NCBI RefSeq assembly: GCF_036785885.1
Contig: NC_092312.1
Coordinates: 13,348,001-13,412,000 of the forward strand
Source of the DNA: Coffea arabica
Lineage: Eukaryota > Streptophyta > Magnoliopsida > Gentianales > Rubiaceae
DNA: 64,000 nt
Reading direction: 5' to 3'
Below the pieces are notes generated by a model that ran no database searches, was not told the origin of the DNA, and saw nothing but the letters and a program-made list of their open reading frames with translations. Made by a program: the position numbers and the translations under genes. This document shows positions 48,624-61,900 of the stretch, in pieces; position 1 is the first letter of the stretch, and every line of letters begins with the position of its first letter.

Positions 48624-51079
48624 CTGAAAGACCCCAAAAGTCAAAACTAATGAGAAACAGCAGCAGAATTCAGCTTAATAAATTTACATACTCTGAGTCA
48701 ATAAATGTTAGTCAGGAATTACAAATCACAATTATCAGCCACTTCAAGAATTTGAAAGGCTTGATTTCCATTTACCAAATATGAAAACAAAGAGAAGGAG
48801 TGGCAAGTAATGTTAACATACATCAAGGGTAGGGAATATACCCTTTTACAAGTTTGGGGAAGCAAAAGTATGCACTTAATAGTTAGAGAGTTAAAAGTTG
48901 ACCAACTTAATAATTAGAGAGCCATCCAAAATTTTTACCCTCTGCTTTTTTATACATTGGAAATTAGAGAATGAATAAATGAGAATTGAATTGTCACATA
49001 CTTGCTAAGGAGAGTTTGAATGTCTTTTATTTAAAGTGGCACATAGAGAAGAAATAAAGGAGAACTGAGTATGCCATATACTAAGAAAAGTCAAATGCAT
49101 TTAAGCTAAAGTGGCAATTGAACAAAGGTTAGTCTATAGTGATAAAATCAAAAGTTGAGATTTGGGGGTAAGGCTAACAAAGATGAACATTTGTGGTTGT
49201 TGAGGAAGTCTCCTTAAAGTTACGGTTGATACTCTGGAATCACGCATTTTAGGTTTGACAGTAGTTCTTTTATTTTTGATAATCAATCAGCATAAATAGT
49301 TTCCTTTGGATCTGTGTGGGAGACATTTCTTTCAGAATTTTGATTACATTTCTTTCAGCATAAATAGCTTGGTGTTCATTGTTTACAAGGTCAAATGCTA
49401 TTTGAAGTTGCCAATAAAGCATTAATTTTGTCTTCTGTTCTTAATAGTTTGTCAAATACAGTAGCAGTGTCTTTTGGTGTATCCAAAAGCATGAGAAGCT
49501 GACATATGCTTAAACAATCAGGCAATGGCAGTTTTTGCATCTACATTCTTTAGAATTTGGAATAAGGTTAACAAGAATGAATTACATTGATATAATTACC
49601 TGATGCTGATATTTTCTAGAGGTGATAAAATTGCGAGAGACATCACTACAATTGTGTTGGTTATATACCTACAGGGAAACTGAAAAATGAGATAATGAGA
49701 AAAAGTTGAAAACTGTAGTGTAATCTAGCGTTTCAGAAGTTTATATACATTCATGTACAGCTTTAGTTAAGACACAAAATGATATAGTAGGAAAAAATAA
49801 GTAATAAGTTGATGTGATGGTTAAAAAGAAATGCATACTTAAGTTATATAAGGTCAATGGCACTTTACACTCCAAGATTAGAAGTTATTCAACCATGATT
49901 TATTTTGTTATAAGTACAATACATAATGATATCGAACAAATTTAGAAGGCAGAACTGAACAATAATATAGCACCTAGAATAGTTCAGAGATAATCTAAAT
50001 CTGCTGATATATTGAATAGAAGCTCAAGTCCAAAGGTACAGAACAATGAGTGATTTAGTTCATCTAAATAACAAAAGATCTGACAGGGGAAACAGAGATT
50101 TGTTATAAATAATGAATGAATATGAGAGCAAAAGAACTTAGGCTTCCTCTTCTTGAAATGCATTATACATAAGCTGGTAAAATGACTAATATATTAATGA
50201 AGCAGATGAGTACTCTGTAGAAGTGACGTTTAAAAGAAAAGTTTATAAGGATTTGGAGTTTTAGATCTCAACCTGGGATCATAGTTATTGCTTTTAGAGA
50301 ATTAGAGATACAGGAAAAGCATCTTTGAATCTTTGAGGCTAGTATTGCAGCTAGTTGTCTCTGAGCCTCATCAAACTCTTCATCTTTATATACAGTCTCA
50401 CTGCAAAATGATAAACACTGAGCAATGAATTTTTTGAATATAGAATTACGAGAATGAGTAATATTAATTCATAATCAGTGTTCTGTACGTACAACTACAA
50501 GAACCAGTAATGTTAATACGTAATGAATTTTCTGAATATATAACTATAAGAATGAGTAGTAAGAGCAGTATCATGAGAGTTTAGCAATAACTAATATTGG
50601 GGTATAAAAAAGATACTCTGTGAACAAAAGCAGTAATTACTTGTATGAGTTGTAAGAAAAAGGTCAACTAAGACATTGCAACAACAAAAATGGCCCTGAT
50701 GAGAGGAGATCAAATGTAATGAACACTAACCTTTGTTTTTTGAATATCTCTTAAGGACATTTGTCATTATTTGCATTAGCAATGAAGCATAAGCTTTACT
50801 TAATGCTATATCTTAATACAAGAATTTTCTTATTACATATACTGAGACATCAGTTGGCTGAAAAATTGAAGCAGTATTGAAAAATAAGTATTTTTTTACA
50901 AAAAAGTTAAGCATGAGTTGTCAGTGAAATCTGGTAAGTATAAAAGCAAGTGAAATCTGCAGCAGTGCACAACAAATAATTGGGTGTTAAGCTTTGATTA
51001 GTGCAGATATATAGCTGTGTAGAAAAGGTAGGGGCAATAAATGTAATGAATATGAATCTCACACTCTTATAATCAACAA
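48624..51079. other. Helitron interior, no resolved gene
   Basis: AT-rich DNA 3' of the Rep-helicase gene. One exon-like stretch on the minus strand at about 50402-50326 reads ETVYKDEEFDEAQRQLAAIL followed by ASKIQ after a TTTTGCAG acceptor-like motif. I looked for an RPA-type OB-fold gene, common in plant Helitrons, and did not find one. Confidence 0.35.
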
Positions 51080-54000
51080 TTATGAAAGGTGATGATTTGC
51101 AAGCTGTAAAATATCTTTGTATACTATGTTATTGGTAGCATAGTCAACTGTTGGATCAAAGGGAGAAGGCTGTATAAGAATCTTTACACAATTGCTGCTT
51201 TTTGCTCTTGATAAAGCAACATATAGTTGGCCATGTGAAAAAACTGGTTCACGTAAGTATATACCAACAAAATCTAAAGTTTGACCTTGAGCTTTATTGA
51301 TTGTCATTGCAAAGCATAGACGCACTGGAAATTGAATTCTTTCAAATGACATCGGGCAATCAGGATTATTTTCTATTCGGAAACATATTCTATGCAAAAA
51401 GACTTGTTTGCCTTTGAATTCTCCAGCACTTATAACTGCATCAATAATATTGTTAGTCAAAGATTTACATATTAGCCTTGTTCCATTGCATAAACCTTCT
51501 GGGGGATCAATGTTTCTGAGAAGAATTATTGGGCAATTTGGTTTTAGGATAAGGTTGTGGGGGGGAAAACCATTGGGTGTTAAGCTGTTGAGAAAATCTT
51601 CAAATAGGCCTTGTTCTGAAATGTCAAGTGTTTTATCACGACTAATATATTCTTGAGTCTCACCTGGAAAAATGTTAATTAACAAGTTGTTTAACACATC
51701 AACAAATTCATTTTTTGTAGTAAGGATTGCTCGATTTACCAATGAAAAATCATCCTTGGAAAAAGCACTTAAATCTGGGTAAACTGTTTTGATAAGTTCA
51801 AAAATTGATTCTGTTTCACTTTTGTATGGTATTAGCAGTGGGAGAGGAATTTTTACTTTTAACCCTTGTATTGCTGGTTCTAGTCCATTTCCTATTCGGA
51901 GAAGGTAATCTGTAAATTCTGGGTCTGATATTGCTCTCATATTATCTGTGAGGTATAGTTTATGAAGCTGTGGCCAAATGTATGAAGTTACTAAGCTAGC
52001 TTGTACAAAATCTTCCTTTGAACCTTTAGTGACAACAGGGAGAACTTGTCTAAAGTCACCACCAAAAATCATAACTTTTGAGCCAAATAACTCAGGAGAA
52101 CCCATTAAATCTTTTAGTAGTGCATCCACACCTTCTATACCAGTTTTGTGTGCCATTGGAGCTTCATCCCAAATGATAAGTTTAGCCGCTTGAATTAGTT
52201 TAGCAAGTGCACTTTGTTTACTAATTTTACACATATTGACTGAATTCATATCAATTGGAATCTTGAATCGAGAGTGCGCTGTTCTACCTCCCGGTAATAT
52301 TGATGCTGCAACTCCACAAGAAGCAGTAGCTAATGCTATAAAGCCTTTTGATCGTACTTCAGCTAATAACGCTCGATAAAGAAATGTTTTTCCTGTGCCA
52401 CCTGGTCCATCTATAAAGAAACATCCTTTTTCTTTAATGTATAATGCCTGCATTATAGTATCAAAAGCTGCTTTTTGACCAGGATTGAGTTTAGTAATTG
52501 ATATCAAGTCATCCTCTGAAACTTTAATCTCTGTTTCACTAATTGTATCTCTTGCATCTGTATTTGAGTCATGGAATTTTAGTACTCTTGGCACCAGTCC
52601 ATAGCTGTTTATGTTACGACCCATAGACTCTAAAAAATTGCTTATTTGATGCAGAACTTTAAATTGAATATCATTTTTGGTTAAATTTGGGACTCTATTG
52701 TAATCTTCAGACAATGATTCTTCAAATTTCAGCCATAGGGTTCTTGGATTTGAGGGGGTAAAATATACCAACAATGTTGCAAACAACCTTCTTAGGCTAT
52801 ATGGCATATGATAAAGGGCAGCTTCTTCTAGACATTGTTCTTGTGAGTTATTTGATTCTAAATATCCTCTAAGTGCAGCTGCTTCGCGAAATGTAGTAAC
52901 ATGTACTCCATTTACAGTTTTTAAATCATCATAAGAAGTTGGACTTTTAACATGCAGTAAAAGGAGTCTTAGGAAGTACCGTTCACCTTCTAGGGGATTT
53001 GCTGCAACAACTCTGCCGATAGAATCTTTTTGTTTTCTAGGTTGCCAAGATTTGGAACTTGGATACCACACAAAATGCTCAGGAAACTCTTTGTAGGTAC
53101 ATTTGAGACTTTTTGCAAAATCATCTGTAGCATTCATTCGAAAAAATTCGGTGAGCATAGTTCTTTTTGCAAAATTGTTACTTAATATATTGTCAAGATT
53201 ATCATTTGGTCGAAACAGCATAGATTGAAAGTTTTCTAGGTGAAGCTGAAGTTGTATTACAGCAGGCTGCATTTCATAAAGATGAAATCTGTATATTCTC
53301 CACATTGCTTCAGGTGCACATACCCACCGTGCTGACTGATATTCTTTGATTTCATCAATAGGATTTGCTCCATCATCTGAATTCACTTGAAAATGTATCC
53401 TTGCATGGCCTTTGTATATATACTTATACACATACTTGACAGCTTTAATTGTGGAGCAAATTTCTACATTTATATGGCAATTGAATTTAGCCAACAGATA
53501 AGCATTGTATGGCACTACCCATCTGTTGTCTAAGTAGTGTCCCCGAACCAATATTTTTTTCCCATCATTTCTTCTTCTGTATGTTGGATACGAATTCTGA
53601 GAATGTGTAGTTTTTTCTGCCCATGCTTTTGGGTAATTGTTCTTGCAAGACTTCTTTGATGCACCCTGCATACATACATTATCAGGTTTTTTCTCGCCAC
53701 ATGGTCCATGCATCATATGTTTCTTGACCATTCTAAACAGATGCTCATTTTGTGCTTCGTCGGGTATTTCTGCAGAAACTATACGATCATAATCTTCTGT
53801 TGTATATAATTTGAAAGCAGGCTTCAGGATAATCAAAAAGTGCGCATGAGGCAAACCGCGTTTTTGAAATTCTATAACATAAGTATATGCTGCTACTTCT
53901 CCAAATATTTGCTTCTTGAACAGCTCTTCTTTCATAATTTCTAACTTTGCATGAAACACACGAGCAATAAGATCAGGCCTATTTTGTGCTTCATCTGATT

Positions 54001-57000
54001 GTAACAGATTTTCTTTAATCTCTGGCCATGATTGATTGCAAGTCATGGTTATAAAAAGATCTGGCTTCCCAAATTTCTGAACTAAAGCCATAGCATCAAG
54101 ATACCTTTTTTTCATATCTCTAGGACCTCCAATGAATGATGTAGGCAATATTACTCGCTGTCCGATTTGAAATCCATTTTGTTGCCCCTGTATTACGCTG
54201 TCCATAATTCCTTGTAGCTGCTCTCGACGTATTTGCTGTTGTCGACTTCGATAAAAATCTAGTCTTTGTGTCTCTATTTTAACATACATGTCAACTGAAT
54301 ATTGTTGCAAAGCTCTTCCAGCATTCAAAATATTTGGCCCAATTTTTTTCCTCATCTGAAATTTATATGCATAATACTCTCTCATGGATACATATTCCTT
54401 GGAGTTTTCATATGCCTTGTAAGCTGTAAAATTTAGAATATTTGTCAAAGAAGAGATGACTGCAATTGAATACAACTATACATAATGAATGGTATAAATG
54501 TGTTACCTTCTTCTTCAAGATCAATCATTTCTTCTGGTGACTTAAAGCTAGACAATGTAGCTGTACATGACTGTTTCGTAGTCTTTCTTTTGCGCTTTTT
54601 TGGATTGCCTCTTCCTGATCTTTGTATACCTGGATGCCATCCAGTTTCTCCAAATGGAAAAAGTAGTGGATACTGAAGAGGGTCATAACAGCCGTAGTAG
54701 TATTGAATGCGGTGACTGTGTCCTTCTTTTGTATATATCTGTATGTGTCTAGAATAACCTTGATTAGCATTGTCTCCTTCAACCCATAAAGCTGCAACTT
54801 GAGATACAGTGGGTTTATTAAACACTCGCTGGTCGTTGTCGGAGTGAGATTTTAATACTATTTGATATGAGTCCAGGTTTGGAACATTTCTCAAACTCCT
54901 GAAGAAGCAAGCATATGGATTGTCTTTCATTACTTCCATTAGCTTCACTACAATTCTTTCGGTCAGCCTTTCTGATATTGCTAATCGATTCTGAATTTCA
55001 TGTTCTGTGTCATGGAAATAAAGCTGAAGATACATCCCTGATCCTCCATGCAGTATTAGTTCATTGATGAAATGGTGTGTTTGACCTTGTATCTTGAATG
55101 TATAGATTCCGTTAGTTCTCTTGCAAAGGGATTTGTCATAGTGAACACCAAAGGAAGTAAATGCAAACATGCTATTATAGGTCCTGACATAGGTTCGGAA
55201 ATGTATAGCTTCTTCACTCTGTCCAGTAAAAAGTTCAATTAATATATCAGGTAACTTATTTTCATGGAGTAGAACTTCGCCATCAGAACAGCAAAAGTTT
55301 GCGGTCTCTGAGTAGAATTTTTTGGCTCCACAATATTTACAATCTGATGCATCAGGGAGATGGTCTGCATTATGGCTAATGAAATTCAGAGCCTCTACAC
55401 CAGCTGCATTTTTAGATACTGTAGAATAATAGGAATACAAAGCATTTTTATCACTATGTTATGTGCATATGAAAGAACTATAAATAAATATATAGGAATG
55501 ACACCTTTGTTTTGCACTCATACCTGATCTCCTTTGGCTTGAGCTTTTGCCTACAGAACAATAATGTGGCTAGTCAGGAGGTAAAAACGATTATGCTCCT
55601 GATCAGAGTATATAACTTCTGCAACATTTTCAGATACATTTTAGTTATACATACCTTTTGGATGATTTTTTATGGCATTAGAAACATTGGTTTCCACTGA
55701 CTGACTGCCAACTGTCATTGATATACCTGATTAAGCAAATAAGAATGTGTGAGAACGTAAATCAAATTCAGTGACCAAACAACACTGGACAAATATTTGT
55801 AAAATTAGGATCAAGGAGTTCAACCTGCAAGATCATCAACTGTTTCATGCAAGAAATTAGAGCAGCTATCACATATAGGAGGATCATCTAGCAGATAAAA
55901 GCATAGAAATTGTTATATGAAACATAGACTGATAACTATGATTATAACAAAATATACCTGACGCATTTAGTTTATTGATTCTTCTGCATTTATAGATGGG
56001 CAACTTTTTTGATGAAGAACCTATATGAACAAAACATACCTGACACATTTAGTTTATTGATTCTTCTGCATTTATAAATGGGCGAACCTATATGAACATA
56101 AGATAAAATAATACATTATAAACATAGAAGAACAAAAAATATCTATGTTTAAATGTCAAAAATTGCTTGTATAAACATAGAATACAGAAACAATTTGTGT
56201 AGATTGCATTGGTTTTATACAGAGAATTACTTTTGACACCTATAGATTGCTGCAGATTAGATTAGGTGTTCCTTCACATCCTTTAGATCCTTTAGCTTAT
56301 CAGTTGGTTCTCGTTTAGATCCTTCAAACTTTCAATTTTTTACCAGTCTGCCATACTCCATCTATGTGTTTCTCATAAGCAAGTTTAATATCCGTTGGTA
56401 ATTAGGTAAAAAAAAATTTTTTTTTGGGGAATTCTTGAATAGTGCATGCATGAGAAGTAGCTAAAAACTGCTTATCCACTATGTTATTGTTCTTTTATTG
56501 TTGTTTTCAGCTTGCCTCTTGATTTAGCATCGGTTACAGCTACGGATTGCTGCAGATTAGTTTCTTTGTCTCCACCCTGTTGTAGAAGCTGTTTAATAGC
56601 AATACTCTGTTGGTTATTGTGCTCATTATTTTGCTGTAAGTTGCACCCAACTGGAAGTTCTTTTTCCTAGAAGTATTTTTTTTTTTAATTTAGTATTAAG
56701 GCAACAAAACAGAACACTCAAAAACTTCAGAAGTAACTTTTTCTCCTCTTTATTTATCAAGAAAGTAATTTAGAAGTATGAGTGAGTGATTGTAGCTTGT
56801 TTTGCTGATCGTTAGTTGTTTTCCTTTGCATCCTTTAGATCCTATAGATCCTTTAGCTTATCAATTGATTTTTGTTTAGATTCTTCAAACTTGTCCTTTT
56901 TTCCAGTCTGCCATAACTCAAAAAAATTTGTTTTTGGGAAATTCTTGAATAGTGCATGCATGAGAAGTAGCTAAAAACTGAATCAGTTACCATTAGTAGC

Positions 57001-57153
57001 TTTCCTTGCTTTCCTCTTTTGATAAGCTTCTCTCTGTTTAGCTTGACAAGCTTCTTTTTCTTCCACTGATAAGGAAGCATATTTTTCTCTTGATCTTCGG
57101 TTGCGAATAATGTTCTTATTCGTTGAATGTGCAAGTGGATCGGTTGAAGCCAT
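51080..57153 (-). CDS. Helitron Rep-helicase (HUH nuclease plus PIF1 helicase)
   Basis: Eight exons can be joined: 57153-56991, 56087-56040, 56020-55958, 55887-55825, 55726-55655, 55550-55524, 55418-54507 and 54423-51080. Each has GT-AG borders, each intron is phase 1, and the sum is 1,563 codons without a stop. Exon 1 holds a basic block (RRSREKYASLSVEEKEACQA). The small exons carry Cys motifs (PIYKCRRINK; PPICDSCSNF). Exon 7 begins the Helitron-like N domain with CKYCGAKKFY. Exon 8 has the Rep motifs LFITMTCNQSWPEI, RGLPHAHFLIIL (HUH) and KYVYKYIYKGH (two-Tyr), then the PIF1 helicase: GPGGTGKTF, IIWDEAPM, GGDFRQVLPV, LCFAMTINKAQGQT and LYVALSRA. The C-terminus ATNNIVYKDIL is normal for the family. 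It looks whole, so the element may be autonomous. The splice pattern of the small exons is inferred from phase, not from transcripts. Confidence 0.88.
56040..56087 (-). repeat. Duplicated small exon in the Rep-helicase gene (first copy)
   Basis: This 48-base exon and the next one (55958-56020, 63 bases) both encode PIYKCRRINKLN and share flanking intron bases (GTTCATATAG upstream). Both are phase 1 at both ends, so either or both can be included without changing frame. Confidence 0.65.
56265..56980. repeat. Direct repeat pair in intron 1 of the Rep-helicase gene
   Basis: About 56265-56470 and 56825-56980 share CAGTCTGCCATA, AGTGCATGCATGAGAAGTAG and neighbouring sequence. Between them, 56665-56510 on the minus strand is an open Gln/Asn-rich stretch (NLQQNNEHNNQQ..KQLLQQGGDK) that could be an optional exon. 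Confidence 0.55.
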
Positions 57154-57574
57154 GGTTTACAGTTTATAGCATGAATAAAGGAAGCAAAAGCTAGCGGATG
57201 AGTTGAAAATACATGCAGTTGTAGATATACAAGCATCACCGATAGAACAGGGAGAAGAGATGGCTCAATTTTCTAGTCTACAACAGCAAAAGTAAAAAGC
57301 TACTGTAAAATGACTATGTTAGACATCAGCTGAAAATATATAGTCTATTCAATGACTATTTTGAGGGAGGAAAATGTAATTAAACAAGACAATGAGCTGG
57401 CTGATAGAAATAAACATCATATCTCATTAATGCTGCACAACAATCAATGTTTCACTAACATTCGGCCGAGGCTTACAATAAGCAACAATCAGTTCTAATA
57501 GCTCCAAGAAAAAACACAAGCAAAAGATTAGAAGGACAAAAATGCGGCTGTAGAGAGCAGATGAAAAAAATGAA

Positions 57575-57663
57575 CAGTGCCCAAAAACGTCTTCTTATAT
57601 AATCAGTGCCCAAAAACGTCTTCTTATATATTATAAGGATATATTATATATTATAAGGATATA
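57575..57663. repeat. Short tandem repeats at the Helitron 5' end
   Basis: A 29-base unit (CAGTGCCCAAAAACGTCTTC...) occurs twice at 57575-57632, and TATTATAAGGATATA occurs at 57630-57644 and again near 57649-57663. On the minus strand each copy of the latter offers an A|TC start. Confidence 0.65.
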
Positions 57664-57832
57664 TAGAGAAGAGTGTAAAACTTTTACATGGTTAAATAAA
57701 CAAACTAAATGATATAAAAGAAAAAGCAATATTGAGGTATTCGATTGAGGAGGGGGAGGGATGGTTGGATGTTTTGGGGGAAGAAGTATAAAGGTCTCGA
57801 ATTCGAGTTCTTCTATTTATATTAAAAAAAAA

Positions 57833-58181
57833 GAGGTATTTGATTGAGGAAAAAAGAAATTTTCTTAAAAAAAAAAAATGGGATTTACTAGATATTTGGG
57901 CGGCATCAAAATGGGTTTAGCCCATTTTAGTTCCGCCCATACTGGTTCCAAGACCAAAATGGAACTATTTGGATATAACCCATATTTTGTAGTTCCAATT
58001 AAGTTTCGCCCAAATCGAGGTATTTAGTTCAGGAAAAAAGAGTTTTTTAAAAAAATAAATAAATAAAATGGGATTTATTGGGTGTTTGGATGGGATCAAA
58101 ATGAATTTAGCCCATTTTAATACTGTCCATACTGGTCCCATGACTAATATTTTGGGCTTCCAGTAAAGTTCCGGCCAAATC
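57833..58181. repeat. Two-unit tandem repeat
   Basis: Units 57833-58016 and 58017-58181 share GAGGTATTT, TTTAGCCCATTTTA, CATACTGGT and a common end near CCAAATC, with moderate divergence. Function unknown. Confidence 0.6.
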
Positions 58182-58944
58182 TCGCTCATCCCGTCTATTG
58201 GCTACATCTAATTTGAGGACAAAAACAAATTAGCTGGGACAAAATTGCCATTCAACAAAAATTTCAAGAGCCAAGTATTCTTGTACATGCTAATTAATGA
58301 ACCAATTTACTCTTAAAACTAATTGCAGTAAATACCACACTGATGTTAAGCGAGTACATGAGCAAATATTCTCTTCTTGAAGTACTTTTCCAAGCAAAGG
58401 GTCAATCAAGAAATAACCAAAATCCCGTGCATTTCATTTTTCCACACATTCCACGCGTTAGTTTTGGAGTATTCATATCGGCCATGATCTGAGTCTTTCC
58501 ACAATTCAAGAACTTAATGTTTAGGAAACTTCAAGCCCAATCCCATCTCCACGTTCGTCCTTTTTTTCTCTACTCTGTCGGTCTGTCCAATATTCCGTGT
58601 TCTTTGCATTATTTTTGAGTGCTTTATTCTTGATAGAGCTCACACAACAATTCAAATCAAAGTCATTCGTCCAACAAAGTCTCCCTTCACGTTCACCTTC
58701 AATGAAAGTAGTGGTGCGTTTTCGAAGACTGGAAAAACAATTTTCTACAACCTCTTATTGACCAACTCACATATGAAGGAAATAAAAATGTGATTTGCAA
58801 AACGTCTTTAAGAGTCTTCGGAGCCTTTGGAGACTCCAAAGACAGTTCTCAAACACATCAGCGTCCATATAGAGCTGAAGAGTGTCATTAAAATCCCCAA
58901 ATTTTAACCATCCCTCTCTTGCATATACCGTCACGTTAGCAATT
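58182..58944 (+). promoter_or_regulatory. Upstream region of the LRR receptor kinase
   Basis: No gene seen. The right part should hold the promoter and 5' UTR of the receptor kinase; no clear TATA box was fixed. Confidence 0.3.
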
Positions 58945-61900
58945 ATGATGGGCATGGCAAAAACAGGCAACTTCCTGTTTCTTCTTGCTGTCCTGCTATG
59001 CTTTCCTGTGGTTCCCTTAGCCAACATCAAGCGCAACATTTCCACGGATCTATCTGCGCTGCTTGCCTTAAGATCCAATGTCTTGGATCCTACACATGAA
59101 TTATTGACAAAGAATTGGACCACGAGAATGTCAGTCTGCAACTGGCTTGGTGTCAAATGCTCTTCTCGCCACCATCGAGTAGTCGCTTTGAATATGTCTT
59201 ACATAGGCCTTCAAGGTAGCATTCCTCCGGAAATAGGAAATCTTTCTTTTCTCAATTCATTTGATTTCCGATACAACAGCTTCACAGGTCGTTTGCCTCA
59301 GGAGATGGCCCGTCTGCGAAGACTCAGATACATTAATCTCAGCTTTAACAAATTTAGTGGAGAGGTCCCTTCATGGTTCGGCTTTCTGCCTAATCTTCAA
59401 TACTTGTTCATTGCAAATAACAGTTTTACGGGTAGCCTTCCCCTTTCCCTGTCTAATGCATCAAAGTTGGAGGTCTTAAATGTGCAGTTCAATCAACTGC
59501 AAGGTAATATACCCCACGAAATTGGTAATCTTGGCAAGCTGAAGATCTTGAATCTGCCAGGTAACCAGCTTACAGGGTCTATACCACCAGCCGTTTTCAA
59601 CATTTCATCTTTGCAAAGACTGTCTCTGACAGGCAATAGTCTTAGTGGTATTCTTCCCGTAAACATGTGCTTTAACCTTCCAAAAATTCAAGCCATTTTT
59701 CTGTCGACAAACCAATTTTCAGGCCAAATTCAGTCGAGGTTCAAGAATTGCTCAGAGCTCCAAGTTCTTGCACTGAGCATCAATAAATTCAGTGGAGCAA
59801 TACCAGGAGAAATTGGAAACTTAACCATGTTAAGCATAATCTCATTGGGAGATAATTCCTTCCAAGGTTTGTTACTAAATATCAGCATGTGTCATTTTGC
59901 GTTGTTGATTTTTCACAGAGATTCTCACACTGCAGCATCAAATATTGTTTTGATAATTTACACGTAAAAGTTATTTTCAAAGTTAAGAAAAAGGGGAAAA
60001 GAAACTTCCCCAAAACCCGGACTGTTAATGTACAAATATTTATACGGGATTTCTTTTAGAAAATAGCGTTTTTCTCCCCTATAAGTTATAAGAAAGGAAG
60101 TCTGGAAAAAAAAATTGCATTAGCATATTGTCCATCTACTTCAATATTCGTAAGCATTGCACATTATTGGGGTGATTTAGGCAAGCTAGAAAATTTAACG
60201 TGTTCAAAGTTAAAAAAGGGGCTGTAAAATAGTAATAATTGATGACATAAGGGTGTAAAACTTGTATTTGAAAGTGCAAAATGAGAATTAACAAAATATA
60301 AATTCAAAATGAAATTAGGTCTCTTTATGATAGTAATGTACTTTTGTTAACATCTGCTTTTATAATAATAGATTTCCGCTAGAGCCTCATATGGGGTTAG
60401 AATTTACAAACAAGTCCACGAAAGGCCTCTTGGCCAAAGTGGAAACATGCAGTTGCCTTTCATTTGTCTTGAATTTCCGAATTTAGCACACGAGGTTTAC
60501 TTGTTTTTATCTAATTAAGAACTGCTGAGAACGTAATTAATTCTCATTCTTGATTCTTAAAGTACGGCTATTATGCTCTAAGGAGTTCTCTGGCAAGCTA
60601 TATGTTTTCCCTCATAAGATTTATTTTTTTCCTCGTGTGTATAATGAACAGGTGAAATTCCGCGAGAGATAGGCAATCTCCTCAATTTGGAGATATTAGA
60701 GGTCGGATATTCTTCACTCACTGGTAATTACTAATCATCTCGATTCTCAGCTTTGATTACATTTCATCAGCTTTCTGTTTCTTCCAACTCTAGTGGTCGA
60801 GATAATTGATTGCTCAAGATCTCGATTTGTAGGGTGAATACAATTTCTTGGTTCCGAGACAATTTAGGTTGGATGTTGAGTTTTGATCGTTCATATCGAA
60901 ATTCTAACCCTTAGAGGTGGCAATGAAGAAAAACACTTTTAACTGTAGTTTGCATGAATTTTAGTTTTTAAAACATTTTTATCATTAACTCCATCAATCC
61001 CAATCTTTTGTTACTTTTCGATAATACGAGTATAAGATTAAATGTTTTGGTTATGACATTAGTGCTTTCCTTTCCAGTTTTGTCCTTCAAAATTAAAATT
61101 TTAAATTTGAATATGGCATGACATAGCATAAATGAATGACAAAACTGTTAAACACATCGTACGTAGATAGTTTTGAATTTTTTAAGATGATAAAAAGTAA
61201 GGATAAATTACATATAATTCCTTTGTGTTTTCATCTATTGCTACATGTGATCCCTCTAAAGTTTCAAAATGTCCACTTTATCTCTTATGATTTTATATAA
61301 AGTAGAAACTAGACGAAAAATAGCATATGTAACGTTGTTAGGTGACATATCGATGGTATCCTTACTTAAATGCTAAATCAATTGATGGCTTATCCACCTT
61401 GTATAAAAGTATAGGAGAATTATCTGGATAAATGCAAAAATTATAGGGGGTAAAGTGGATATTTATATAAATCATAAGGGGGTTACATGGTTATTAAGAT
61501 TATATCACAAGCCCTTTTAAAGCATGTTAGATATAAACGCCGTAATTCATTGCACATTCTAACTATTTTTCACTTTACATAAAATCACAGAGGAACTATT
61601 TTAAAACTTTAAAGGGGTCATCTAGCATTCTGTAAAACCTGAGGAGGTAATAAATAACTTACCCAAAAGTAATAGTCCACATGCCCAAAAGTAATAGTCC
61701 TCGTAAGTTGTCTTGTACAATTGGAAACACACCACAGACACTGAGAAGTGATTCATTCATTTGCTGCTCAACAAGTTCATGTTTTCACGGAGAATTCTTG
61801 CAGCCATCAGTTGTAGTTTACCAACACATACATATGATTATGGATTCTGAAGTACTGGCAAATTGCAGGTCCAGTCCCGGACGAAATTGGCAATCTTCAG

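Larger units (their letters stand above)
42503..57639 (-). mobile_element. Helitron of about 15.1 kb with Rep-helicase gene and captured gene fragments
   Basis: On the minus strand the element would start A|TCCTTATAATATATAAGAAG at 57639 and end CTAG|T at 42503, the target being an A-T dinucleotide as in all Helitrons. A hairpin (TCCCACGC, 3-base loop GAG, GCGTGGGA) sits 8 bases inside the 3' end, the expected subterminal structure. Inside are the Rep-helicase gene (51080-57153), an alpha-SNAP fragment (46850-48623), an SPT5-like 5' fragment (42960-43444) and a nested PIF/Harbinger-like element (45435-46788). I saw no other GC-rich hairpin plus CTRR between 48.6 and 51 kb, so one long element is the simplest reading, but two adjacent Helitrons cannot be excluded. 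The 5' end could be 20 bases further right (57659), because the terminal motif is duplicated. Confidence 0.72.

Noticed and set aside
48624-51079. RPA-like gene expected in plant Helitrons
   Set aside because: No OB-fold or zinc-ribbon signature could be read in this stretch.
42503-57639. LTR element or other retroelement as the source of the 15-kb block
   Set aside because: No long terminal repeats, reverse transcriptase, integrase or gag motifs were seen; the enzyme is a Rep-PIF1 helicase.
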